Origin: Nocardia flavorosea NBRC 108225
Lineage (GTDB): Bacteria; Actinomycetota; Actinomycetes; Mycobacteriales; Mycobacteriaceae
Reading direction: 5' to 3'
Length of the DNA stretch: 64,000 nt
NCBI RefSeq assembly: GCF_001613385.1
Contig: NZ_BDCG01000001.1
Location: forward strand, 62,001-126,000
Shown here piece after piece: positions 51,591 through 60,622 of the stretch; the stretch's first letter is position 1; each line of letters starts with the position of its first letter. The translations under genes and the position numbers were made by a program. The notes beneath the pieces were generated by a model that saw only the letters and a list, made by a program, of their open reading frames with translations, was not told the DNA's origin and searched no databases.

Positions 51591-53098
51591 CCACCGCCGC
51601 TGCGCCCGCGGAGAATGCGGGCACCCGCCCACTCACCCCACCACCGGCCGGGCCGGGCCGCAAACACCTGCTCCGCTCGTGGTCCGTCTTCGGTGTACTC
51701 GTCGTGGTGCTCCTGGCCACCGCTGCGGCGATGTTCATGCCGCTGAAGCCGCAGGCGATCGGGTGTGCGGCCCTGGTGATGATGCTGACCCTGCTGCTCC
51801 TGCGGCTACCGGTCGCCCTGACGATGATCATTCCCTCGTTCGCGGGTCTCTATGCACTTCGTGGTGAGAAAACCGTGGCCAGTGCGCTGTCCTCGCTGCC
51901 GTACCACCAGGTCGCCAGCTGGACGCTCAGCGTGGTGCCGATGTTCGTCCTGATGGGCCTGCTGATGTGGCGGTCCGGCCTGACCGCCAACCTCTACGCG
52001 GTGGCGCGGCATTGGCTCGGGTGGCTGCCCGGCGGTTTGGCGGTGGGCACCAATGTGGCCGGTGCGGGGCTGGCGACCGTCAGCGGTTCGACCACCGGGA
52101 CGGCGTACGCGCTCGGCCGGATCGGTATTCCGGAAATGCTCAAGGCCGGTTACGACCGCCGGCTCGCGCTCGGTGCGGTGATGGTGGCGGGTCTGCCCGG
52201 TCAGCTGATCCCGCCCAGTATCCTGCTCGTCCTGTATGCGGGGATCGCGGAGGTCCCGGTCGGTAAGCAACTGCTCGCGGGGATCGGACCGGGCATCCTG
52301 GTGGCGATCCTGTTCACCCTGGCGATCGTTGTCTACTCGGTCTTCGGCAAGGACCTGGCGGGACCGAACCGGGGCCGCAGTACCGAAAGCGTGTCCTGGA
52401 AGGAGAAGATCACCGGCCTCGGGCAGGTATGGCCCATTCCCGTGCTGATTCTCGTGATCGTGGGAGGCATGCTCTCCGGCGTCTTCACCGCGACGGAGGC
52501 GGGTGCGGCGGCGGCGCTGTGCTCGGTGGGCGTGCTGCTGCTGTGGAAGCGCAAGACCGGCGGCGCCATGCGGGCGCTCGCCGACGGCGCCGTCGGCACG
52601 GTATCCACCGTCGGCGCGGTCTTCCTGCTTCTGCTGGGTGTCGAGGCGTTGTCGCGGATGATGACCCTGAGCGGAATCAGCAATGGTTTTGCGGACCTGA
52701 TCGCGGGATGGGAACTCGGCCGCATCGAGTTCCTGCTGCTCATGGTCGTGGTCTACCTGGTACTCGGGGCGTTCATGGACCCTCTGCCGATGATGGTGCT
52801 GACCGTTCCGATCCTGATTCCGACACTGGAGAGCCTGGATATCTCGCTACTGTGGTTCGGAGCGTTCACGGTGTTCATGGGCGAACTGGCGATCCTTTCG
52901 CCTCCGGTCGGTGTGCTGGCGATGGTCATCCACTCGATCACCAAGGATCCGGAGGTCAATCTCGGCCGGAATATCCCGTTGAAGGATGTTTTCGTCGCCG
53001 CACTGTGGTTCCTGCCCATGGCGGTCGCGGTGGTACTGATCCTGATCTTCTTCCCGGAGATCTCGACATTCCTGCCGGATAATTCGAGCGCAGGCTGA
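51587..53098 (+). CDS. dctM: TRAP transporter large permease subunit (DctM-type)
   Basis: 503 residues, about 12-13 membrane helices. Seen: FAGLYALRGEKTVASALSSL, LSVVPMFVLMGLLMWRSGL, GTNVAGAGLATVSGSTTGTA, GLPGQLIPPSILLVLYAGIA (the IPPS motif), GVFTATEAGAAAALCSVGVL and LGAFMDPLPMMVLTVPILIP: the two-half DctM architecture with substrate/Na+-binding hairpins. ATG overlaps the DctQ stop. TRAP systems are uncommon in Mycobacteriales, so this pair may be acquired (inference). Substrate likely an organic or bile/steroid acid given the neighbours. A strong hairpin follows. Confidence 0.9.
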   Translation: MTTAAAPAENAGTRPLTPPPAGPGRKHLLRSWSVFGVLVVVLLATAAAMFMPLKPQAIGCAALVMMLTLLLLRLPVALTMIIPSFAGLYALRGEKTVASALSSLPYHQVASWTLSVVPMFVLMGLLMWRSGLTANLYAVARHWLGWLPGGLAVGTNVAGAGLATVSGSTTGTAYALGRIGIPEMLKAGYDRRLALGAVMVAGLPGQLIPPSILLVLYAGIAEVPVGKQLLAGIGPGILVAILFTLAIVVYSVFGKDLAGPNRGRSTESVSWKEKITGLGQVWPIPVLILVIVGGMLSGVFTATEAGAAAALCSVGVLLLWKRKTGGAMRALADGAVGTVSTVGAVFLLLLGVEALSRMMTLSGISNGFADLIAGWELGRIEFLLLMVVVYLVLGAFMDPLPMMVLTVPILIPTLESLDISLLWFGAFTVFMGELAILSPPVGVLAMVIHSITKDPEVNLGRNIPLKDVFVAALWFLPMAVAVVLILIFFPEISTFLPDNSSAG

Positions 53099-53124
53099 TA
53101 TCGGTACTCCCGGAAATATCAGTT

Positions 53125-53156
53125 GTTCGGCCGGAGCGGATCCGCTCCGGCCGAAC
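53125..53156. terminator. bidirectional terminator palindrome
   Basis: Uninterrupted 16-bp perfect inverted repeat (GTTCGGCCGGAGCGGA and its complement) between the convergent DctM and CoA-transferase genes, 26 bases from one stop and 5 from the other. Expected to stop transcription from both sides. Confidence 0.85.
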
Positions 53157-53161
53157 TGCTG

Positions 53162-54397
53162 TTACGAGCCGTTTCGTCCGGCGAGTACCCCGGTATCGGT
53201 GAGGGTGGCGATCGCCGTGTCGTCCAGCGCGAGAACGTCGCGCAGGACGTCGGGGCCGTCGGTGCCCAGATCGGCGGCCGGCCCGGTCCGCAGATGGACA
53301 CCGTCGAACGACGCGGGCAGGGCGGCGGCGAGGTATTCGCCGATCCCGGGCTGGGACAGTGCGGCGAACAGCGGATTGGTCTCCAGGCCCCCGGACCGGA
53401 CGACCTGTTCGAAGGTGCGGTACCGCTCGTGCAGGACCGAGGTACCGGCGAGCGCGCGGCCGACCTCGTCGGCATCGTGGGTACGGAACCACCGCGCGAA
53501 CAGTGCGGTGAGCAGATCCCGGTGTTCGAAGCGGTCGCTTTCCCGCTCGAAATCCGCGCCGAGCGCGGTGGCCAGCGCGGCGACGGTCTCCTGGGTTCCG
53601 GTGAGCGCGGTCAGATCGCGGAAATGGCGCGGCGTCAATGCGACCACCATGAAGCGCGCGCCGTCGGCGGTGACGAAATCGGTGCCGTAGGTGCCGTAGA
53701 CATCGTTACCGGTGGCCGGTCGAGCGGTGCCGTTGACCTGTACTTCCGTCAGATACCCCAGGGTGCCCGCGGTCGCGAGCGCGACATCTTCGAGGGGAAG
53801 CACGATCCGCGACCCCGCCCCGGTGGTGGCGCGGCGGTGGACCGCTGCCGTGATCGCGAGCGCGGCATGTAACCCGGCGGCGATATCCCAGGCGGGTAGT
53901 ACATGGTTCACCACGCCGTCGTAGTCGTTCGGCCCGGTGATCTGCGGGAAGCCGAGGGCGGCGTTGACGGTGTAGTCCACGGCGGGCCGGCCGTCGCGGC
54001 GACCCAGCAGTTCCAGAGTGATGACATCCGGGCGCAAAGCGGACAGTGCGTCGTGGCTCATCCACGACCGGCCGCCCGTATTGGTCACCAGGATTGCGCC
54101 ACCGGCGCCGGGCGCGGTCACCAGGCGCCGGACGATGTCCTGGCCGGCATCGCTGCGCAGATCGAGGGCGAGCGATCGTTTGCCCCGGTTGAGACCGGTC
54201 CAGTAGATCGATTCCCCGGTATCGGTCAGTGGCCAGCGGCCGGTATCGGCGGCCCCGCCGAGCGGGTCGATCCGGATCACCTCGGCGCCGAGCTGGCACA
54301 GCGTCAGCCCGCACAACGGGGAGGCGACGAAACTCGAGATCTCGACGATGCGGAGTCCGGTGAGGGGGCGATCGGGAGTGGGGTCGGGTGCGGTCAT
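53162..54397 (-). CDS. CaiB/BaiF family CoA-transferase
   Basis: 411 residues, class III CoA-transferase. Seen: GLRIVEISSFVASPLCGLTL, LGAEVIRIDPLGG, WTGLNRGKRSLALDLRS, an AVDYTVNAALGFPQITG segment with the probable catalytic Asp141, and WDIAAGLHAALAITAAVHRR. Role: transfer of CoA between acids through Asp-CoA anhydride intermediates, giving activated substrate without ATP. Transcribed alone on the minus strand, sharing a short A/T-rich divergent promoter with the next acyl-CoA dehydrogenase. It ends at a palindromic terminator. Confidence 0.87.
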   Translation of the reverse strand: MTAPDPTPDRPLTGLRIVEISSFVASPLCGLTLCQLGAEVIRIDPLGGAADTGRWPLTDTGESIYWTGLNRGKRSLALDLRSDAGQDIVRRLVTAPGAGGAILVTNTGGRSWMSHDALSALRPDVITLELLGRRDGRPAVDYTVNAALGFPQITGPNDYDGVVNHVLPAWDIAAGLHAALAITAAVHRRATTGAGSRIVLPLEDVALATAGTLGYLTEVQVNGTARPATGNDVYGTYGTDFVTADGARFMVVALTPRHFRDLTALTGTQETVAALATALGADFERESDRFEHRDLLTALFARWFRTHDADEVGRALAGTSVLHERYRTFEQVVRSGGLETNPLFAALSQPGIGEYLAAALPASFDGVHLRTGPAADLGTDGPDVLRDVLALDDTAIATLTDTGVLAGRNGS

Positions 54398-54434
54398 GCC
54401 GGTCTGTCCTTCTGTCGTACGGCGGCTGAGCTGG

Positions 54435-54502
54435 GCGAATCGTAATTAATGATAATAAATCACACCATAGTATTGACACACATCTTTATCGGCAGCAATA
54501 CT
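54435..54502. promoter_or_regulatory. divergent promoters with A/T-rich operator-like core
   Basis: Plus strand: TTGACA (54473), 18-base spacer, AATACT (54497-54502), placing the start at or within a base of the ATG at 54509. Minus strand: TATTAT (54457-54452) as -10 for the CoA-transferase. Between them lies GCGAAT followed by an unusually A/T-rich block; GCGAAT is also found at the TRAP promoter. Confidence 0.6.
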
Positions 54503-54508
54503 GCCTGC

Positions 54509-55696
54509 ATGGCCACCATTTCGGCAGTCGGTCCGGAAGATTTCGCTGACATCCTGGCGCAGACCCGTGCGTTCATCCGCAAGGAAGTGCTGCCGCGTGA
54601 ACAGGAGATCGCGGATACCGACAGCATTCCCGACGATATCCGCAAGAACGCCGCAGCGATGGGCCTGTTCGGCTACGCGATCCCTCAGGAGTGGGGCGGT
54701 CTGGGGCTGGACCTCACCCAAGACGTCGAACTGGCAATGGAATTCGGTTACACATCGCTGGCGCTGCGGTCGATGTTCGGCACCAACAACGGTATCGCGG
54801 GCCAGGTCCTGGTGGGGTTCGGTACCGAGGAACAGAAGTCGCGCTGGCTCGCCGGCATCGCGTCCGGTGAGGTCGTCGCCTCCTTCGCGCTCACCGAACC
54901 CGGCGCGGGATCGAACCCCGCAGGACTGCGCACCAAAGCGGTCCGGACCGGCGACGACTGGGTGATCAACGGCGAGAAGCGCTTCATCACGAATGCCCCG
55001 CTGGCCGATCTGTTCATCGTTTTCGCGCGCACCCGGCCCGCCGACGAGAACGGCACCGGAATCGCGGTGTTCCTCGTCCCCGCCGATGCTCCGGGCGTGG
55101 AGGTTGCGCCGAAGGACCGCAAAATGGGTCAGGAGGGCGCCTGGACGGCCGACGTCCATTTCACCGATGTCCGGGTGCCGCATGCGGCACTCGTCGGTGG
55201 TAGCGAGGATGTCGGGTACCGGGCCGCGATGACCTCGCTGGCGCGGGGTCGCGTCCATATCGCCGCCCTGGCCGTGGGTGCGGCCCAGCGTGCGCTCGAC
55301 GAATCCGTCGCCTATGCCGCGACCGCCACCCAGGGAGGAACGCCGATCGGGGATTTCCAGCTGGTGCAGGCGATGATCGCCGATATCGCCACCGGTGTGC
55401 TGGCGGGACGCGCGATGGTGCGGGAGGTCGCCGCCCGGTATGTCTCCGGCGAGGACCGGCGGACCGGCCCGTCGGCCGCGAAACTCTTCTGCACCGAAAT
55501 GGTCGGCAAGGCAGCCGATCTCGCGGTGCAGATCCACGGCGGTTCCGGCTACCTGCGGGAAGTCGCCGTCGAACGGATCTACCGCGATGTGCGGTTGCTG
55601 CGCCTGTACGAAGGGACCAGCGAGATCCAGCGCCTCATCATCGGTGGCGGTCTGGTGAACGCCGCCAAGAAATCGGCCAAGGCTGGAGGGCGCTGA
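54509..55696 (+). CDS. acyl-CoA dehydrogenase (probably leaderless mRNA)
   Basis: 395 residues. Seen: FGYAIPQEWGGLGLDLTQDV, SFALTEPGAGSNPAGLRTKA, INGEKRFITNAPLADLFIVF, GSGYLREVAVERIYRDVRLL and YEGTSEIQRLIIG with catalytic Glu368. No Shine-Dalgarno precedes the ATG; the promoter -10 ends seven bases before it, so translation probably starts on a leaderless transcript. First of an operon with a CoA-transferase (1 base gap) and an SDR. Short/branched acyl-CoA oxidation via ETF is expected. Confidence 0.92.
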   Translation: MATISAVGPEDFADILAQTRAFIRKEVLPREQEIADTDSIPDDIRKNAAAMGLFGYAIPQEWGGLGLDLTQDVELAMEFGYTSLALRSMFGTNNGIAGQVLVGFGTEEQKSRWLAGIASGEVVASFALTEPGAGSNPAGLRTKAVRTGDDWVINGEKRFITNAPLADLFIVFARTRPADENGTGIAVFLVPADAPGVEVAPKDRKMGQEGAWTADVHFTDVRVPHAALVGGSEDVGYRAAMTSLARGRVHIAALAVGAAQRALDESVAYAATATQGGTPIGDFQLVQAMIADIATGVLAGRAMVREVAARYVSGEDRRTGPSAAKLFCTEMVGKAADLAVQIHGGSGYLREVAVERIYRDVRLLRLYEGTSEIQRLIIGGGLVNAAKKSAKAGGR

Positions 55697-55697
55697 T

Positions 55698-56906
55698 ATG
55701 TGGTCCGACGCAGTATCCGGCGATACCGGCCTGCCGCTCGCCGGGTTCACCGTCGTCAGCCTCGAGCAGGCCGTCGCGGCTCCGATCGCGACCCGGCATC
55801 TCGCCGATCTCGGCGCCCGGGTGATCAAGATCGAGCGGATCGGCGAGGGCGATTTCGCTCGTAACTACGATGCCGCTGTGCACGGGCTTGCCTCGCATTT
55901 CGTGTGGTTGAACCGCGGTAAGGAATCGCTGTGCGTCGACCTCAAGGCCGATGCGGGTATCGCGGCGGTCCGCGCGCTGATCGCCGGGGCGGACGTTTTC
56001 GTGCAGAATTCCGCACCCGGCGCGGCCGAGCGGCTGGGCCTGGGCGCGGAGGATCTGCGCGCCGATCACCCCGAGCTGATCGCGGTCAATATGTCCGGGT
56101 ACGGAACCTCGGGCCCGTTCGTGGACCGCAAGGCCTACGATATGCTCGTCCAGGCCGAAACCGGACTCGTATCGATCACCGGTACTCCCGAAACCGCCAC
56201 CAAGACAGGTATTCCGACCTCCGATATCGCGGCCGGAATGTACGCACTGTCGGCGATCCAGGCGGCACTGCTGCGCCGGGAACGGACCGGAACGGGCGCG
56301 ATCATCGATATCGCGATGTTCGACGCGACCGTCGAATGGCTCGGCCATTCCATGTACATGCAGATGTACCAGGACATCCAGATCAAACGGATGGGGCTGT
56401 CGCACGCGTCGATCGCGCCGTACGACGCCTACCCGACCCGGGACGGGCAGATCCTGATCGGCGTACAGAACGACCGGGGCTGGCGCACGCTGGTCACCGA
56501 TGTGTTCGAGCGCCCGGATCTGGCCGATGACTCGCGGTTCGCGACCAATATCGAACGGGTGCGGCACCGGGCCGAAGTCGACGCCGTGGTCGGTGAGCTC
56601 ACCTCGGGTTTCGAAACCGCCGATCTCGACGACCGCCTCGCGAAAGCGGGTATCCCGGCCGCGCAACTGGGTGATATGAAGGATCTGATCGCCCACCCCC
56701 AGCTGGCGGCCCGGGACCGGTGGCGTGAGGTGCAGACCGAGGCCGGACCGATCCGTGCCGTGTTGCCGCCCATGACTTTCCGCGATGTCGAGCTGCGGAT
56801 GGGCGCGGTGCCGGCGCTGGGGGAGCAGACCGATGCGGTGCTCGCCGAGATCGGCCTGGGTGCCGAGCGGATCGCGGAACTGCGGTCGGCCGGAATCGTG
56901 CAGTAG
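55698..56906 (+). CDS. CaiB/BaiF family CoA-transferase
   Basis: 402 residues. Seen: [75 protein letters not shown] with catalytic Asp148, [20 protein letters not shown] and a C-terminal [18 protein letters not shown]. This is the well-conserved single-domain form, like formyl- or succinyl-CoA:acid transferases. It follows the acyl-CoA dehydrogenase by one base, so they are tightly co-expressed; it would activate the acid that the dehydrogenase then oxidises. Confidence 0.92.
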   Translation: MWSDAVSGDTGLPLAGFTVVSLEQAVAAPIATRHLADLGARVIKIERIGEGDFARNYDAAVHGLASHFVWLNRGKESLCVDLKADAGIAAVRALIAGADVFVQNSAPGAAERLGLGAEDLRADHPELIAVNMSGYGTSGPFVDRKAYDMLVQAETGLVSITGTPETATKTGIPTSDIAAGMYALSAIQAALLRRERTGTGAIIDIAMFDATVEWLGHSMYMQMYQDIQIKRMGLSHASIAPYDAYPTRDGQILIGVQNDRGWRTLVTDVFERPDLADDSRFATNIERVRHRAEVDAVVGELTSGFETADLDDRLAKAGIPAAQLGDMKDLIAHPQLAARDRWREVQTEAGPIRAVLPPMTFRDVELRMGAVPALGEQTDAVLAEIGLGAERIAELRSAGIVQ

Positions 56907-56952
56907 CGCGCGCTCGCGCGTCGTATTCACAGATCAACGATTGGAGCGGGCA

Positions 56953-57693
56953 GTGGGACTGCTGGCAGGAAAGGTCGCCGTCGTCACGGGGGCCGCGCAG
57001 GGGATCGGCCTGGAGATCGCGCGTACCTTCGTCCGTGAGGGCGCCCGGGTTGTCGTGGCCGATATCAACGACGATGCCGGTGCGCAGGCGGTGGCCGAGC
57101 TCGGTGGAGCGGACAAGGCCGCCTACGTGCGGTGCGATGTGCGCGACGGTGCCGCAGTGGCGGATCTGGTCGATACCGCCGAGGACCTGTTCGGTCCGCT
57201 CGGTGTCTTCGTGAACAACGCGGGGATGACCCGGGACGCGACCATGCGCCGGATGAGCGAAGAGGATTTCGACGATGTCATCGCGGTGCACCTGAAAGGC
57301 GCGTGGAACGGTACCCGGGCGGCCGCGAACCGGATGCGTGAGCACGGGGCGGGGGCGATCGTGAACATTTCCTCGCTCTCGGGCAAGGTGGGCCTCGTCG
57401 GGCAGACCAACTATTCGGCCGCCAAGGCCGGAATCGTCGGTCTCACCAAGGCTGCGGCCAAGGAGGTCGCGTTCAAGAATGTTCGGGTCAATGCCGTTCA
57501 GCCGGGGTTGATCCAGACCCCGATGACCGAGGCCATGCCCGAGCGGATCTGGGAGCAGAAGATGGCGGAGATCCCGCTGGGGCGTGCGGGCCTGCCCAGC
57601 GAAGTCGCATCCGTGGTGTTGTTCCTGGCCGGCGACCTGTCGAGCTATATGACGGGCACGGTGCTCGAGGTGACCGGCGGCCGGTTGATGTGA
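56953..57693 (+). CDS. FabG-like short-chain dehydrogenase/reductase
   Basis: 246 residues: [12 protein letters not shown] loop, VADINDDAG (Asp after beta-2, NAD), [40 protein letters not shown] and [19 protein letters not shown]. Very close to 3-oxoacyl-ACP reductase type; in this context more likely a 3-hydroxyacyl-CoA dehydrogenase. GTG start with TTGGAG ahead; an in-frame extension upstream lies inside the CoA-transferase and is not used. Third gene of the dehydrogenase/CoA-transferase operon. Confidence 0.92.
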   Translation: MGLLAGKVAVVTGAAQGIGLEIARTFVREGARVVVADINDDAGAQAVAELGGADKAAYVRCDVRDGAAVADLVDTAEDLFGPLGVFVNNAGMTRDATMRRMSEEDFDDVIAVHLKGAWNGTRAAANRMREHGAGAIVNISSLSGKVGLVGQTNYSAAKAGIVGLTKAAAKEVAFKNVRVNAVQPGLIQTPMTEAMPERIWEQKMAEIPLGRAGLPSEVASVVLFLAGDLSSYMTGTVLEVTGGRLM

Positions 57694-57735
57694 CCCGCGG
57701 CCGGACACGCCGGCCTCCGGTCATGGGATGAAACC

Positions 57736-57823
57736 TTGCCTTAATTCATGACTATGATTATGGTGAACTGGCGCATGTTTCGCGTCCCGGCAGGCGTGGG
57801 AAGTAACCCCGCACCGCCGGTGC
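57736..57823 (+). promoter_or_regulatory. promoter and leader hairpin of the mini-protein/CoA-transferase operon
   Basis: TTGCCT (57736), 17-base spacer, TATGGT (57759-57764), in a locally A/T-rich stretch containing TTCATGACTATGA. Expected start near 57771 gives a leader of about 75 bases with one small hairpin GCACC-GCC-GGTGC (57811-57823) just before the ribosome site GAAGGAG. Confidence 0.6.
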
Positions 57824-57845
57824 AAACCACAGCGAAGGAGTGAGG

Positions 57846-57995
57846 ATGTCCGACAACACCGCAGGTACCGAGGCCGGTAACGGCAGCCGGTTGCGCTGCA
57901 ACGAATGCGGCTCGGAAGCAATCGTCACGACCGCCGGCGGTTCCGCGCTGAGCTGCTGCGGCGTCGCACTCGAGATCACTTTCGCCGGTCGCTGA
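57846..57995 (+). CDS. desulforedoxin-like mini-protein 1 (four Cys)
   Basis: 49 residues. After a polar 15-residue start comes LRCNECGSEAIVTTAGGSAL then SCCGVALEIT: Cys18-x2-Cys21 and Cys37-Cys38, the exact C-x2-C ... C-C pattern of desulforedoxin and the N-terminal domain of desulfoferrodoxin, which bind one Fe in FeS4 geometry (zinc is an alternative). AAGGAGTGAGG before the ATG. 25 bases ahead of a second protein of the same fold. A stand-alone aerobic version inside an acyl-CoA operon is unusual. Redox partner or metallochaperone roles are both possible. Confidence 0.75.
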   Translation: MSDNTAGTEAGNGSRLRCNECGSEAIVTTAGGSALSCCGVALEITFAGR

Positions 57996-58020
57996 CCGCA
58001 TCAGATCGAGGAGAACCCCG

Positions 58021-58161
58021 ATGAACGAAACCGGTAAGCGCTACACCTGCGCCACGTGTTCGACCCAGGTCATCTGCGTCAAGAAAGGGGAGGGCAGTTT
58101 CACCTGCCACGGCGCGCCGATGGAACTGCGCACCGCCAAACCGCTGCCCTCGTCCGACTAG
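58021..58161 (+). CDS. desulforedoxin-like mini-protein 2 (C-x2-C ... C-H)
   Basis: 46 residues: YTCATCSTQVICVKKGEGSF then TCHGAPMELRT. It follows the desulforedoxin template with the HGAPMEL ending typical of that domain (CCG-x-PM-x-L), but the second Cys of the CC pair is His30; Cys10, Cys13 and Cys29 remain, plus an extra Cys19. A Cys3His site would favour zinc or a more open iron site. GAGGAGAACC precedes the ATG. Same operon as its neighbour and the tandem CoA-transferase. Confidence 0.75.
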   Translation: MNETGKRYTCATCSTQVICVKKGEGSFTCHGAPMELRTAKPLPSSD

Positions 58162-58255
58162 GGCCGCGGCACCACTCGGAAGTGATGTGCCGCGATATCG
58201 CGCGCCCCGGGCGGGCGCGGGCGGCGCGGCAAGTGTGTAACAGAAGGAGTCTCTG

Positions 58256-60619
58256 ATGGCTGGTCCACTCGACGGACTCGTCGTGATCGACGCGAGCTGG
58301 GGAATGCCCGCGGCCATCTCGACGATGCTGCTCGCCGACTACGGCGCCCGGGTCGTCAAACTCGAACGTCCCGGCGGGCCGGCCGATATGGATTCCGTCC
58401 TGCGGAAATCGACCGATCGCGGAAAGTGGAGCGTCGAGGCCGACCTGGGCACTCCCGAAGGCCGCGCGATCGCCGAACGGCTCGTGGCCGGCGCGGACGT
58501 TTTCGTCGAATCCTTCGGTGCGGGCCGGGCCGATGCGCTCGGTATCGGCTATGACGCGTGGCACGAGAAATTCCCGGAGTTGGTGTACTGCTCGGTCACC
58601 GGGTACGGCCCCGAGGGGCCGCTCGCCGACCGTCCCGGCTACGAAGCGCTGCTGAACGCGCGCCTCGGCCAGATGGCCGAACAGCAGGGACATCGCGCCG
58701 GGCCGGTGTTCATGGGGCATCCGACGGTGTCCTACGGGACGGCGTTCATCACCGCGATCGGCATCCTTGCCGCGTTGCGAGCCCGTAAGGTCAACGGGAC
58801 CGGGCAGAAGGTCGACACGTCTCTGCTGGACGGCATGCTGGCCATCTCGTCGATGAACTGGTGGTGGAACGAGCAGGATATCTCCTATCTCGCCCGCAGC
58901 GGCAATCAGAAAGGGTTCGGCAACAAACGGCTCATCACCGACCCGTTCCAGTGCGCGGACGGTAAATGGCTGATCCCGCATACCGGCGGTCCGGGCTCCT
59001 ACAAGCGGATGATGGATCTGCTGGGCTTCGGCGAGCAGACTCAGACCATCGCCGGACCGGAGATGTCCGTACCGCTCGACGAGGTGGAACTGGATATCGC
59101 CCGGAACAAGGTGCCGGAGGCATTCCGGTCCCGCCCGCGCGACGAATGGCTCGAACTGTTCCACGCCGCCGATATCGCGGCCCTGCCCGTGCTGCATCCC
59201 GAGGAGACCTTCGCCGACGACCAGGTGCGGTTCGCCGGAATCGCGGTCGATATCCCGGATCCCGATCACGGCACCCTCCGTCAGATCGGCCCCGTCGTCC
59301 GATTCGAGAAATCCGCCCCGGGCACACCGGATCCCGCCCCGCGCGTGGGTGCGCACAACGATCGGATCGACGAGATCACCCGTTCACCGCGGTGGGCGCC
59401 CGCACCGACCGGTGACCCCGTGGCCGCACCGCTGCAGGGTGTGCGCATTCTGGACTTCAGTTCCTATTTCGCCACCGGGTTCGGTGCCCGGCTGCTGTCG
59501 GATCTCGGCGCCGAGGTGATCAAGGTCGAACCGCTGGTCGGTGACCAGATGCGCCCGCTCGGCGACCTGTTCGAAGGCGCCAACCGCGGTAAGCGCACCA
59601 TCGCGCTCGACCTGCGCTCCGCCGAAGGGCAGGAGATCGCGCACCGCCTCGTTGCCGGCGCCGATGTGGTGATGCAGAACTACCGTCCCGGCAAGGCCGA
59701 GAAGATCGGCCTCGGCTACGAGCAGTTGAAGGCGATCAACCCCGACCTGATCTACGCCTACCTGCCCGGATTCGGTTCCGCGGGGCCGAAATCCACGCTG
59801 AAATCGTTCGCCCCGCTCGTCTCGGGCCTGGTCGGGCTGAACTTCGAAGGTGCCGGCGAGGGTAATCCGCCGATCCGCCGGGTGATCGGTAACGAAGACC
59901 TCTACAACGGGTTCCTCGGCGCCGTCAGCGTGCTGCTGGCCTTGCATCATCAGGCCAATACCGGTGTGGGACAGTACGTCGAGAGCCCGCAGTTGCATTC
60001 GAGCCTGTTCGTGATCAGCGAGCACTGCGCCACCGTGGACGGCGCCGCGGTACCCGCGCACCGGCTGGACGCCGAGCAGATGGGTCTGTCGCCGCTCTAC
60101 CGGCTGTATCGCACGATCGACGGCTGGATCGCGATCGCGGTGTTCGGTGACGCGGCCTTCGGCCGGCTTGTGAGTGCCCTGAACCTGGGCGATCTGGCCG
60201 CCGATACACGGTTTGCGACCGCCGCCGGCCGGGCCATGCACGCGGATGCACTGGCCCAGCGGCTCACCGAACGATTCACGGAGCTCACCAGCGCCGACGC
60301 GTTCGCGGTGCTGGACGGCAACCAGGTGCCCGCCGAGATCCCGCTCGACTATCCGATCATGCCCGAACTGCTGTGGGAGGAATGGGCCCTCGACTCGCAG
60401 CGAGTGGTCGAACACCACCATCCGGAATACGGCTGGTCGCGAGAGGTCGGCATGGTGATCCACCTGTCCGATACGCCCGGCCGGTTCAAAGGCGGCAGCC
60501 CCCGGCTCGGTGAGCATTCGGCCGAGATCCTGGGCGAAATCGGCTATTCCGCCGACGAGATCACCGCACTGATGGCGACCGTGTGCACATTGCCCGCGGC
60601 CGCGGCAAAGGAATCTTGA
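58256..60619 (+). CDS. tandem-domain CaiB/BaiF CoA-transferase
   Basis: 787 residues, twice the usual length: two complete class III CoA-transferase domains. Domain 1 (about 1-380): LVVIDASWGMPAAISTMLLA, SVTGYGPEGPLADRPGYEAL, where Glu130 stands at the catalytic Asp position. Domain 2 (about 390-770): VRILDFSSYFATGFGARLLS, LGAEVIKVEPLVGDQMRP, FGSAGPKSTLKSFAPLVSGL, where no acidic residue is found at that position. So domain 2, and perhaps both, may be altered in catalysis. Fused forms occur in actinobacterial steroid/aromatic CoA clusters. AGAAGGAG before ATG; the next gene starts four bases after the stop. Confidence 0.88.
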   Translation: MAGPLDGLVVIDASWGMPAAISTMLLADYGARVVKLERPGGPADMDSVLRKSTDRGKWSVEADLGTPEGRAIAERLVAGADVFVESFGAGRADALGIGYDAWHEKFPELVYCSVTGYGPEGPLADRPGYEALLNARLGQMAEQQGHRAGPVFMGHPTVSYGTAFITAIGILAALRARKVNGTGQKVDTSLLDGMLAISSMNWWWNEQDISYLARSGNQKGFGNKRLITDPFQCADGKWLIPHTGGPGSYKRMMDLLGFGEQTQTIAGPEMSVPLDEVELDIARNKVPEAFRSRPRDEWLELFHAADIAALPVLHPEETFADDQVRFAGIAVDIPDPDHGTLRQIGPVVRFEKSAPGTPDPAPRVGAHNDRIDEITRSPRWAPAPTGDPVAAPLQGVRILDFSSYFATGFGARLLSDLGAEVIKVEPLVGDQMRPLGDLFEGANRGKRTIALDLRSAEGQEIAHRLVAGADVVMQNYRPGKAEKIGLGYEQLKAINPDLIYAYLPGFGSAGPKSTLKSFAPLVSGLVGLNFEGAGEGNPPIRRVIGNEDLYNGFLGAVSVLLALHHQANTGVGQYVESPQLHSSLFVISEHCATVDGAAVPAHRLDAEQMGLSPLYRLYRTIDGWIAIAVFGDAAFGRLVSALNLGDLAADTRFATAAGRAMHADALAQRLTERFTELTSADAFAVLDGNQVPAEIPLDYPIMPELLWEEWALDSQRVVEHHHPEYGWSREVGMVIHLSDTPGRFKGGSPRLGEHSAEILGEIGYSADEITALMATVCTLPAAAAKES

Positions 60620-60622
60620 ACC

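Noticed and set aside
57771..57845. Possible riboswitch in the leader of the mini-protein genes
   Set aside because: GGAAGTAACCCCGC briefly resembles cobalamin-riboswitch pieces, but the B12-box and conserved helices are absent; only one small hairpin is seen.
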